In this document: positions 1 to 6,676 of the stretch, piece after piece
Layout: each line of letters begins with the position of its first letter
Position numbering within the stretch: position 1 is the first letter of the stretch
From: Lachnospiraceae bacterium
GTDB taxonomy: Bacteria; Bacillota; Clostridia; Lachnospirales; Lachnospiraceae
DNA length: 20,332 bases
Assembly: GCA_009774375.1 (NCBI GenBank)
Contig: VSNO01000075.1
Span: forward strand, 1 to 20,332
Direction: 5' to 3'
Notes under the pieces: generated by a model
Told to the model about the DNA's origin: nothing
Database searches by the model: none
The model's input: the letters and a program-made list of their open reading frames with translations, nothing else
Program-made: the position numbers and the translations under genes

Positions 1-440
1 AACCCGTTGTCAATATCGAGAAGACACTGGACGACTCGGTCAAGAAGATGGGGCACATGTCAAAAGATGCCTTTTACCACATGGAGAACCGTGAATTTAT
101 CCAGTATATGAACACCGCGGTCTCCTCGCATGAGACATGGCTTGGAAACCTCAGAAAGATCGTTGACAGCCAGACTATCATCCCGCTGCAGCTGGATTCT
201 TCCAAATGCGGGTTCGGGCACTTTTACTACGCTGTCACCCCGGATATCCCAGGCGTCCTGCCCATCTGGGAGGAGCTGGGCAGCAAACACCGCAAATTCC
301 ATACATACGGTGAGGATGTCATCGACGCCATCAACAACCGTGAATATGGAAGGGCACGGCAGATCTACAACGAAGCCGCCAACTACTCCAATGAGCTCAT
401 ATCTGACATGAAGAAGATCATCGAGCTGGCAAAGAAATGA
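1..440 (+). CDS. C-terminal end of a chemoreceptor-type protein with a zinc-binding CZB domain (5' truncated by window)
   Basis: The frame is open from base 3 without a stop, so only the tail of a longer gene is present. The ATG at 48 has no ribosome site and is internal. The tail matches the chemoreceptor zinc-binding (CZB) family. Counting from the internal Met at 48, it has H28 in 'HETW', C54 in 'CGFGHFYY', and H81 and H85 in 'KHRKFH', which is the three-His one-Cys zinc site of the family. CZB domains usually sit at the C-terminus of cytoplasmic methyl-accepting chemotaxis proteins, and sometimes on diguanylate cyclases. In characterised members the zinc-bound cysteine responds to zinc or to oxidants such as hypochlorite. 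The signalling domain lies outside the window, so 'chemoreceptor' is an inference from the family. A hairpin terminator follows. Confidence 0.82.
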   Translation, partial: PVVNIEKTLDDSVKKMGHMSKDAFYHMENREFIQYMNTAVSSHETWLGNLRKIVDSQTIIPLQLDSSKCGFGHFYYAVTPDIPGVLPIWEELGSKHRKFHTYGEDVIDAINNREYGRARQIYNEAANYSNELISDMKKIIELAKK

Positions 441-464
441 CATAACATACCTGTCTTCTCTATC

Positions 465-493
465 CGGGCAGGGGAATCACTTTCCCCTGCCCG
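465..493 (+). terminator. Hairpin terminator after the CZB-domain gene
   Basis: CGGGCAGGGGAA at 465-476 pairs perfectly with TTCCCCTGCCCG at 482-493 around a 5-base loop, 24 bases after the stop codon. The T-run after the stem is weak and interrupted, so it may terminate less sharply than a canonical intrinsic terminator. Confidence 0.75.
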
Positions 494-561
494 TCGTACT
501 GTTCTCTAATATGAACATCCAAAGCTTTCTGAATGATTTTACAAGATAATTCTGTTTGTCC

Positions 562-625
562 CATTTTTACAACCTTTTATGGCGAATTTATCCATTAAAA
601 TTTAACATACTAAGTTGTAAAAATG
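562..625. promoter_or_regulatory. 12-bp perfect inverted repeat upstream of the small XRE gene (operator candidate)
   Basis: CATTTTTACAAC at 562-573 is the exact reverse complement of GTTGTAAAAATG at 614-625, with 40 bp between the arms (about 52 bp, near five helical turns, centre to centre). The sequence between is AT-rich and lies 45-108 bases before the XRE start, where the promoter should be. TTTACA at 566-571 inside the left arm could be a -35 element, but no clean -10 follows it. XRE regulators commonly bind such arms and repress themselves; that role is inferred here. The remainder of 494-669 shows nothing else. Confidence 0.5.
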
Positions 626-669
626 ATACGCGTTCTTTGCGTGAAAAATGACAGAAAGAAGGTAAGATC

Positions 670-924
670 ATGCCGAAACCCAAAACCACCACCGGCGAAA
701 AAAATCTGATCAGCAAGCGCCTGATCGCACTGCGAAAGGAACACTATCTCTCCCAGCGCGACCTGTCGCGCGAGCTACAGCTTGCGGGCTATGACATGGA
801 CAAGAACGTCATCACCCGCATAGAGACAAACAAGCGGTATGTGACGGATATCGAGATCAGGGCACTGGCACACATATTCGGAGTCACCTGCGACTATCTG
901 ATCGAGGGAGAACACGCAGACTGA
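670..924 (+). CDS. Small XRE-family helix-turn-helix regulator
   Basis: An 84-residue protein that is almost entirely one Cro/C1-type helix-turn-helix domain. 'LISKRLIALRKEHYLSQRDL' begins the domain at about residues 13-32, the recognition region is around 'DKNVITRIETNKR', and it ends with 'IRALAHIFGVTCDYLIEGE', the usual final helix of single-domain XRE proteins. AGAAGG at about 657-662 serves as ribosome site for the ATG at 670. No ligand or dimerisation domain is visible. The gene is preceded by a 12-bp inverted repeat that could be its own operator. Its last 31 bases overlap, tail to tail, the end of the ABC transporter gene on the other strand. Target genes are unknown; the ABC module or itself are the obvious candidates. 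Confidence 0.85.
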   Translation: MPKPKTTTGEKNLISKRLIALRKEHYLSQRDLSRELQLAGYDMDKNVITRIETNKRYVTDIEIRALAHIFGVTCDYLIEGEHAD

Positions 925-2579
925 TCAAAGCTGCAGACCCTGTCTGCCATCTGGATCGTGGAGGTGCGATGGGCGATCATGAGAATCGTTCTGTGCCCGT
1001 GCAGCCTGCGCACGGCATCATTGACCAGCCGCTCTGACTCGCTGTCCAGCGCCGAGGTCGCCTCGTCCATCAGCAGGACTGGCGCATCCTTCAGGATCGC
1101 CCGCGCGATGGCAATGCGCTGACGCTGTCCGCCAGAGAGCCGGTTCCCGCGCTCGCCCACCTGCGTGTCATAACCATTTTCCAGGTTCAATATAAATGTA
1201 TGGGCGTTTGCAGCCTTTGCAGCCCTCACAATATCCAGTTTTTCCGCATCCAGATTCCCCATGCGGATATTTTCCAGGATCGTCCCCTCAAATAAATAGG
1301 GCTCCTGGGGCACATAGGCAAACAGCTCCCTCAAGCGTCTGTTTGTCATCTGTTCGACAGACTTTCCCATAACGCTGACCGCCCCTCTCTCTATCGGATA
1401 GAGTCCCAGCAGAAGCTTTGACACTGTGGACTTCCCACAGCCGGAGGCTCCTGTGAGCGCCACGCACTCGCCGCGCCGCACCGCAAGGGAATAATCTTCG
1501 AGTACCCTGTTCTCTCCATACGAAAATCCAACCTTGTCCATCGAAACCGCCCTTGTGTCGTCAGCACACCCGTCCACGCCGCAGATCTCCTCCGATCCAT
1601 ACCAGCTCTCCGGTTCCCGCTTCTCTTCAAGCAAGTCAAATATATTCTGCGCATACGCAAGATACGCCGCCAGCTCCGGCATGTAGCGGTTCATCTGCAG
1701 AAACTGGGAGGAAAAGCTTCCATATAGAGTATAGATCGCCGCCAGCGCGCCGAGCGTCGTGTATCCCCTCTGAACAAAATATACCCCCAGCACCAGAAAT
1801 ATCAGGGAGCAGAGCAGGTCAAATCCTCTGTTTGCGCTCTCCAGACCCGATGTCAGCAGGATCCGCCTGTCAGACTTTCCGGCATAGCGCTGGCTGAGCT
1901 GTATGTATTCCCCGACAGTCTCCCTGCCATGCACAAACATGCGCACCTGCTCCATTCCCTGCAGAATGTCAGACAGCTTCCGCGTCATACTGCTGTTGAG
2001 CCCTGCCAGCTCGCGGCTGACCTGCCGGAGCGGCTCTGCCAGAACCATATTGAAGAGCATCATCGCCCCATTGACCCCCGCAAGGCACAGCGTGAGATGC
2101 GGGCTGAGGATCATCATCGGGATCAGATATACGACGACCTCCAGAAACGGCATGATCATCCGCCGGAACCGCGAGCCATAGATATCCCCCATTCTTCCCA
2201 GGTCGTAGGACACCTTCGACATGATCTCCCCGCTGTGGTGCTTTTCATAATACGCGTATGGCAGATCCATCTCCAGATTCAGTATCCGCTCATACAGGAC
2301 TCCGTACACGCGCTTTGCCTCCACATTGTAGACCACTGCCGCCCTGCGGTACACGAGCAGCGACACGATGCCCGCCGACACGATCCAGGAGACCGTAACA
2401 CCGAGACTGCTGTAATCCCGCGACTGGGAAATGTCCACCACGCTCTTCATCAGAAGGGATCCCAGCACTGAAAACATCGCCATGCCGGCACTCATGCCGA
2501 GAATGGCGCCATAGTATAAAAAGCGGCGTTTTCCCATCACACGCATGGTTCTACAGAATAGTTTCCATGTACTGGTCAT
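894..2579 (-). CDS. ABC exporter half-transporter (membrane domain plus ATPase), second gene of pair
   Basis: A 561-residue half-transporter with an N-terminal six-helix exporter membrane domain (about residues 15-300) and a C-terminal ATPase domain. The ATPase has Walker A 'GASGCGKST' near 375, Q-loop 'VPQEPYLFEG', signature 'LSGGQRQR' near 480, Walker B 'VLLMDEATSALD' near 500 and H-loop 'IAHRTST'. All key residues are present, so it should hydrolyse ATP. The start at 2579 is chosen because GAGGAGG (2589-2595) lies 9 bases upstream; the longer frame from 2597 would place the ribosome site inside the gene. It overlaps the end of the upstream ABC gene by 29 bases, which suggests translational coupling and a heterodimer. 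The C-terminus ends soon after the H-loop with an atypical tail that runs antisense into the XRE gene. Substrate unknown. Confidence 0.88.
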   Translation of the reverse strand: MTSTWKLFCRTMRVMGKRRFLYYGAILGMSAGMAMFSVLGSLLMKSVVDISQSRDYSSLGVTVSWIVSAGIVSLLVYRRAAVVYNVEAKRVYGVLYERILNLEMDLPYAYYEKHHSGEIMSKVSYDLGRMGDIYGSRFRRMIMPFLEVVVYLIPMMILSPHLTLCLAGVNGAMMLFNMVLAEPLRQVSRELAGLNSSMTRKLSDILQGMEQVRMFVHGRETVGEYIQLSQRYAGKSDRRILLTSGLESANRGFDLLCSLIFLVLGVYFVQRGYTTLGALAAIYTLYGSFSSQFLQMNRYMPELAAYLAYAQNIFDLLEEKREPESWYGSEEICGVDGCADDTRAVSMDKVGFSYGENRVLEDYSLAVRRGECVALTGASGCGKSTVSKLLLGLYPIERGAVSVMGKSVEQMTNRRLRELFAYVPQEPYLFEGTILENIRMGNLDAEKLDIVRAAKAANAHTFILNLENGYDTQVGERGNRLSGGQRQRIAIARAILKDAPVLLMDEATSALDSESERLVNDAVRRLHGHRTILMIAHRTSTIQMADRVCSFDQSACSPSIR

Positions 2580-4224
2580 ACGTCCCCACCTCCTCAATAT
2601 GCTTCTCTTTCATCTCAAAGATCCACTCTGCATCCTGGATCGTCGACAGGCGGTGCGCGATCGTGAGACAGGTCCTCCCCTCGCTCACCCTGGCGATCGC
2701 CCGCTGGATCTCCGCCTCCGTCCCCTCGTCGATAGCGGATGTCGGCTCATCCAGCAGCAGGATCGGCGCATCCTTCAGGATCGCCCGCGCGATGGCGATG
2801 CGCTGCCGCTGCCCGCCGGAGAGCATCGCCCCACGCTCTCCCACCACCGTCTGGTACTTCATCGGAAGACTTTCGATAAAATCATGGATCTCCGCCTCCC
2901 TGCATGCCTCCACGATCTCCGCATGCGTCGCGTCCCAGCGCCCGTATCGGACATTCTCCTCTATGGACACGGGAAACAGGAACACATTCTGCGATACCAG
3001 GGCAAACTGCTCCCGCGCCTTCTCCCTGTCCCAGTCTGCAAAATCTCTTCCATATAACCGGTACACCCCCTTCTGCGGCCTGTAAAATCCACACAACAGG
3101 CGGAAGATGGTACTCTTCCCACCGCCCGACTCACCCACAAATGCCACCTTCTCCCCTTTCCGCACCTCAAACTGCACATTCTCGAGGACAGTCTGCGCAT
3201 CGCTGTAGCCAAAAGTCAGATCGTCAAAGGCAAGTACGATATCTCCACCTGACGGCGTACTGCTGTCCCCGGAAGCTTCCTCCTCTGCCTGCAGGACCTC
3301 CTCCACGCGCCGTATGCTCACGATGCTCCCGGCGGCATCTACCATGTTAAACGGCAGTCCCATAAAGGCTTCGACCAGCCTGCCCAGCACGAGGATAAAT
3401 GCCATAAGCCCGCCAACGGTCAGTTTTCCCTGCATAACAAGCGCCACCGCGTACACTGCGCATACAATGTTCGGGATCCACTGGATCAGCTTCCTGATCA
3501 GCATTGCCGTATTCGACACCCTGGCGCGCTTCTCCTCATTGTCCACCAGATCCAGCGCTGCCGCATGCATTTTACCCTGAAAATGATCCTCCAGGCCAAA
3601 GCTTCGCACCACCAGTATGCCGTTGAGTACATCCTGTGCGATGCCGGTGATCGCATCGGACTTTTCACGGTATGTCATCGTCAGGCTGTAAATCTTCTGA
3701 ACAAGCTTATTGGCGATCCAGAGGACGAGCGGATAGCACAGCAGAACCAGCATGAAAAGCCCTGCATGGAGTCTCCTCACATAATCCGCATAAATGACGA
3801 CCGCAGCCGCATCTGCCGCAAGCATCACAAACGTCTCGTTCAGAAAACGCTCCGCCTCGTTCAGATCCGCATTGACCTTATTGATGACTGAAGCGGTACT
3901 GTGCCCGTCAAAATAGCGGTACTCCATCCGGTAGAGCTTCTGCACCACCTGACAGCGGTAACGCGCCGCTACCAGCACGCTGTACTTCCCGCTGACCGCA
4001 GACGCAGCAAACGCAGCGGCAGATCCCAGGATCGTCAGCAGGGCAAACTCCGCAAGAAAACTGCCGAATACGACCCTCTCCCCGGCAAGCATCCGGTCGA
4101 TCACCGCGCTGATCACCTCATTTCCCCTCACCACCGCGAAATTCAACAGACTGGTGAGCAGGATCCCGATGACCGGCATGTACCCGTAGCGAAGCATATT
4201 CCCCAGAAAAACATTTCTCCTCAA
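2551..4224 (-). CDS. ABC exporter half-transporter (membrane domain plus ATPase), first gene of pair
   Basis: A 557-residue ABC half-transporter with an N-terminal exporter membrane domain and a C-terminal ATPase: Walker A 'GESGGGKST', Q-loop 'VSQNVFLFP', signature 'LSGGQRQR', Walker B 'ILLLDEPTSAIDE' and H-loop 'IAHRLSTIQ'. All catalytic motifs are intact. The TTG at 4224 is the preferred start because AGGGGGT (4233-4239) sits 8 bases upstream. ATG at 4242 and TTG at 4296 are in frame but lack a ribosome site. It is the first gene of a two-gene exporter unit, divergent from the AraC regulator that begins 140 bases away. By analogy such pairs export drugs, peptides or lipids, but nothing here fixes the substrate. 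Confidence 0.87.
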   Translation of the reverse strand: MRRNVFLGNMLRYGYMPVIGILLTSLLNFAVVRGNEVISAVIDRMLAGERVVFGSFLAEFALLTILGSAAAFAASAVSGKYSVLVAARYRCQVVQKLYRMEYRYFDGHSTASVINKVNADLNEAERFLNETFVMLAADAAAVVIYADYVRRLHAGLFMLVLLCYPLVLWIANKLVQKIYSLTMTYREKSDAITGIAQDVLNGILVVRSFGLEDHFQGKMHAAALDLVDNEEKRARVSNTAMLIRKLIQWIPNIVCAVYAVALVMQGKLTVGGLMAFILVLGRLVEAFMGLPFNMVDAAGSIVSIRRVEEVLQAEEEASGDSSTPSGGDIVLAFDDLTFGYSDAQTVLENVQFEVRKGEKVAFVGESGGGKSTIFRLLCGFYRPQKGVYRLYGRDFADWDREKAREQFALVSQNVFLFPVSIEENVRYGRWDATHAEIVEACREAEIHDFIESLPMKYQTVVGERGAMLSGGQRQRIAIARAILKDAPILLLDEPTSAIDEGTEAEIQRAIARVSEGRTCLTIAHRLSTIQDAEWIFEMKEKHIEEVGTYDQYMETIL

Positions 4225-4312
4225 CAGAAAGCACCCCCTCATGATATGTATGATGATATATCCAGTATATAACAAGAAACTATAATTTTCTTTCAATCTA
4301 TTGTGTAAGTGC

Positions 4313-4341
4313 TTTTCATTTTTATATTTTCATGCTATACT
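4313..4341 (+). promoter_or_regulatory. Predicted sigma-A promoter of the AraC-family gene
   Basis: TTTTCA at 4313-4318, a 17-base spacer, and TATACT at 4336-4341 preceded by TG one base upstream (an extended -10). The ribosome site GGAGG at 4351-4355 follows closely, so the leader is very short. No equally clean promoter was found for the divergent ABC genes in the same AT-rich interval. Confidence 0.5.
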
Positions 4342-4363
4342 GTCAAAAAAGGAGGTTTTTCTC

Positions 4364-5290
4364 ATGCCATTTCCCCTTCCTGCCGACACCAGCTTCCACA
4401 TCTCAAAACGCTCGCTGGATTCCGATTACGCGATGCCCACACTGCAGGCCGCCAGCGATCACTACGAGATCGGCTACCTGATCTCCGGCGACAGGCTGAC
4501 GATCACGCCCGGCTGCTCCTACACCACAGGCGCGGGCTCAGTCGGAACGATGCCGCCTTTTCTCTATCACCGGACAGTCCCGCTCTCCAATGCGCCCTAC
4601 AACACGTATCTTGTCAAATTCAAGCCGGCGTTCGTCAGGCCGCTCACGGATGCCTTTGGGCAAAATATCCTGGAAGAGATCTACTCGCAGCTGTACAATC
4701 TCTTTCCGCCGTCGGTGGAAAGCCGGATCCTGCTCTATTTCCAGGAGATGCACGAGATCTTTGTGTCGGAATCTCCCCACAAAGATTTCCGCCTTCAGTG
4801 CAGGCTCTGCGACCTGCTGCTCGCCGTGCTGGAAAACCGGCTTCCCGCCGGAGACAGCAAAGCGGACGAAAAACATCAGAGCACCGCGCCGGTCATTCAC
4901 AAGACACCGCTCACCCCGCCCATCATCGACGCAGTCTATTACATGGAGCAGCATTATCAGGAAAATCCCTCGCTGGAGACAGTTGCGCTGCAGTCCGGGT
5001 ACTCCGCCTCGCACTTTTCCAGACTGTTCCACGCACAGCTTGGGATCCCCTACTCCGAATACCTGACCCGGATCCGCATACGCCACGCGCAGGACCTGCT
5101 GCTCAACACAAAAAAATCCGTTACGGAGATCGCCCTGGAAACAGGCTATCTCCATACCGGAAATCTGAGCGAACAATTTAAACAGCAGACTGGCATGACA
5201 CCGCTGCAGTATCGGAAGTCGAACACCTATCAGATCGATCCCCCTATTCCGCACGCGCCATCGCCGTCTGGAAATCCTTCTGATCGGTAA
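4364..5290 (+). CDS. AraC-family transcriptional regulator
   Basis: A 308-residue regulator with an N-terminal sensing region (about residues 10-170, likely cupin-like: 'YEIGYLISGDRLTITPG', then a 'PPFLYHRTVPL' segment) and a C-terminal pair of AraC helix-turn-helix motifs. The first HTH is around 'SLETVALQSGYSASHFSRLF', the second around 'SVTEIALETGYLHTGNLSEQ', closed by the family signature 'FKQQTGMTPLQYRK'. The start at 4364 has GGAGG 8 bases upstream; earlier in-frame codons have none. It is divergent from the two ABC exporter genes, so local control of that exporter is the best guess. The last 16 or so residues are proline/serine-rich and lie beyond the usual family end. They are encoded in a 47-base convergent overlap with the DUF5692-like gene. 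Confidence 0.88.
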   Translation: MPFPLPADTSFHISKRSLDSDYAMPTLQAASDHYEIGYLISGDRLTITPGCSYTTGAGSVGTMPPFLYHRTVPLSNAPYNTYLVKFKPAFVRPLTDAFGQNILEEIYSQLYNLFPPSVESRILLYFQEMHEIFVSESPHKDFRLQCRLCDLLLAVLENRLPAGDSKADEKHQSTAPVIHKTPLTPPIIDAVYYMEQHYQENPSLETVALQSGYSASHFSRLFHAQLGIPYSEYLTRIRIRHAQDLLLNTKKSVTEIALETGYLHTGNLSEQFKQQTGMTPLQYRKSNTYQIDPPIPHAPSPSGNPSDR

Positions 5291-6278
5291 AGATCTCGCT
5301 GGTGTACGGATTTTTCTTCTGGAGCTTTGCGCGCCGCAGGATCACCGCAAAGATCACGATATTCACCGCGATGGAAAGCACAGAGATGATCCCCTGAGCC
5401 GTGGGATCTGCCACAGCCGGCATGGTATCCCCGAGCGCCGCTGCCGCACCGCCTGCCCCATATACGGAGGAGACCGTCGTAAATCTGCTGCCGTCCTGGA
5501 ACAGTGGAAATACCTGGGCAAACATGCACCACATCGCCAGCGTATTCGCACGGTTCTGTATCCAGCCGCCCTTATTCCAGAGCGCATTTGCCACCGTGGG
5601 CGCCAGCAGGAGCGCGAAACCGCAGTACCACGAATGAGTCGGCAGATTCAGATATGTATACTGGAAATTCCAGATATCATACGCCAGGATATAACACCAT
5701 GTCATATCCGGCCAGAGCATGTCCTTCCTGTCCTTTGAGGAATAGATCCCCCACCAGCCTGTCATGCAGACAATGTTGATCAGACCGGCAACGCCGTTCA
5801 GGATATTCCACCAGCCGCCGTAGAGCCACACGCCCTCGGAGGATTTCCACCAGCCACCCATGATATCGCCGCCCTTGATCACGGACTCAAAGTCAGATAC
5901 GACCGCGATCAGGATATTGATCGCCACGATCACGAACGGGAACACCTTAAAGGCATGGGACCTTCCCAGCTTTCCCCACTGGTATTTCAGGATCATAAAG
6001 CCGATACAGCCCGCCAGCGCCGCATACAGCTTTGCATAGTGAAACCAGCTATTCATGTGCACGTAGGTCTGGTTGTTCAGCGCCCACTGCGCCCCCCTCG
6101 CCGCGCCCACATAGATCGAGATGAAATAAATGGTAAGTCCCGCCGGTATCACAAAAAAGCAAATGCCGCCGCCCAGCCTAGTGCGCCTTGCGACCTCGTT
6201 CATCACGACCAGTCCCACAAAGACAAGCACCCAGCCAAGAAGCTGCCAGCCTGTCGTACCGCTGCTTAAATTAAACAT
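5244..6278 (-). CDS. Tryptophan-rich polytopic membrane protein, DUF5692-like
   Basis: A 344-residue protein with roughly eight or nine hydrophobic segments, e.g. 'LLGWVLVFVGLVVMNEVA' near the N-terminus, 'FPFVIVAINILIAVVSDFE', 'NGVAGLINIVCMTGWWGIY', and 'IISVLSIAVNIVIFAVILRR' near the C-terminus, followed by a charged cytoplasmic tail. It is rich in Trp ('GGWWKSSEGVWLYGGWWN'). From memory it resembles the DUF5692 family of uncharacterised membrane proteins; function unknown. The start at 6278 has GGAGG 5 bases upstream. It is the last gene of the hypB-oxidoreductase-hypA unit, 53 bases after hypA, with no terminator seen between, so a membrane role linked to that redox/nickel system is plausible but unproven. 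Its 3' end overlaps the AraC gene on the other strand. Confidence 0.75.
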   Translation of the reverse strand: MFNLSSGTTGWQLLGWVLVFVGLVVMNEVARRTRLGGGICFFVIPAGLTIYFISIYVGAARGAQWALNNQTYVHMNSWFHYAKLYAALAGCIGFMILKYQWGKLGRSHAFKVFPFVIVAINILIAVVSDFESVIKGGDIMGGWWKSSEGVWLYGGWWNILNGVAGLINIVCMTGWWGIYSSKDRKDMLWPDMTWCYILAYDIWNFQYTYLNLPTHSWYCGFALLLAPTVANALWNKGGWIQNRANTLAMWCMFAQVFPLFQDGSRFTTVSSVYGAGGAAAALGDTMPAVADPTAQGIISVLSIAVNIVIFAVILRRAKLQKKNPYTSEIFTDQKDFQTAMARAE

Positions 6279-6331
6279 ATGTTCCTCCTTATCTGCGAAT
6301 AGAGACTGACCTGCTCCCCTACCCGCATGTA

Positions 6332-6676
6332 CTAATAAACTTCTATCTCCTTGATATTGAATTCGTTTCCCTGCAGGAGCCATGTGTGCGGGCTGCCGCA
6401 GTAGGGACAGATCTTTCCGTGCGCCACCGTCGGGTACGTCTTTTCACAATCGTCGCACCAAGTGACGGCGGGGAGCTTTTCCACGACCAGCTCCGCCTCC
6501 GCAAAGAGCGCCCTTTTCCGGGCCGCCCACTTCCAGCAGTTCTGCAGGTAATCCTCGATCACCGTCGACACCTCGCCCAGCTCCAGAACCACCTTCGAAA
6601 TGCCTGTCACCGCGTTTTCCTCCGCCACCTTTTCCAGACTGTCCATTATATGAAATACGACACCAAGCTCATGCAT
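6332..6676 (-). CDS. hypA: Nickel-insertion accessory protein HypA
   Basis: A 114-residue protein with the HypA family layout. It begins 'MHELGVV', giving the nickel-binding N-terminal Met1-His2-Glu3, and carries a structural zinc site of two CxxC motifs (C74/C77 in 'CDDC' and C90/C93 in 'CPYC'). HypA works with the GTPase HypB to deliver nickel to [NiFe]-hydrogenase, and in some bacteria to urease. The start at 6676 overlaps the end of the oxidoreductase gene by 8 bases (ATGCATGA), indicating translational coupling; upstream in-frame codons would disrupt the essential N-terminus. hypB is in the same operon but no hydrogenase, urease or hypCDEF gene is in the window, so the nickel client is unknown. 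Confidence 0.92.
   Translation of the reverse strand: MHELGVVFHIMDSLEKVAEENAVTGISKVVLELGEVSTVIEDYLQNCWKWAARKRALFAEAELVVEKLPAVTWCDDCEKTYPTVAHGKICPYCGSPHTWLLQGNEFNIKEIEVY

Noticed and set aside
1081..2796. 32-bp exact repeat (1081-1112 and 2765-2796) between the two ABC genes
   Set aside because: It encodes the conserved 'IAIARAILKDAP' region after the ABC signature in both paralogues; conservation or local gene conversion explains it, and it is not a mobile repeat.
4225..4296. Longer N-terminus for the first ABC gene (TTG 4296 or ATG 4242)
   Set aside because: Neither codon has a ribosome site; AGGGGGT points to TTG at 4224, and the extra residues lie in the AT-rich divergent promoter interval.
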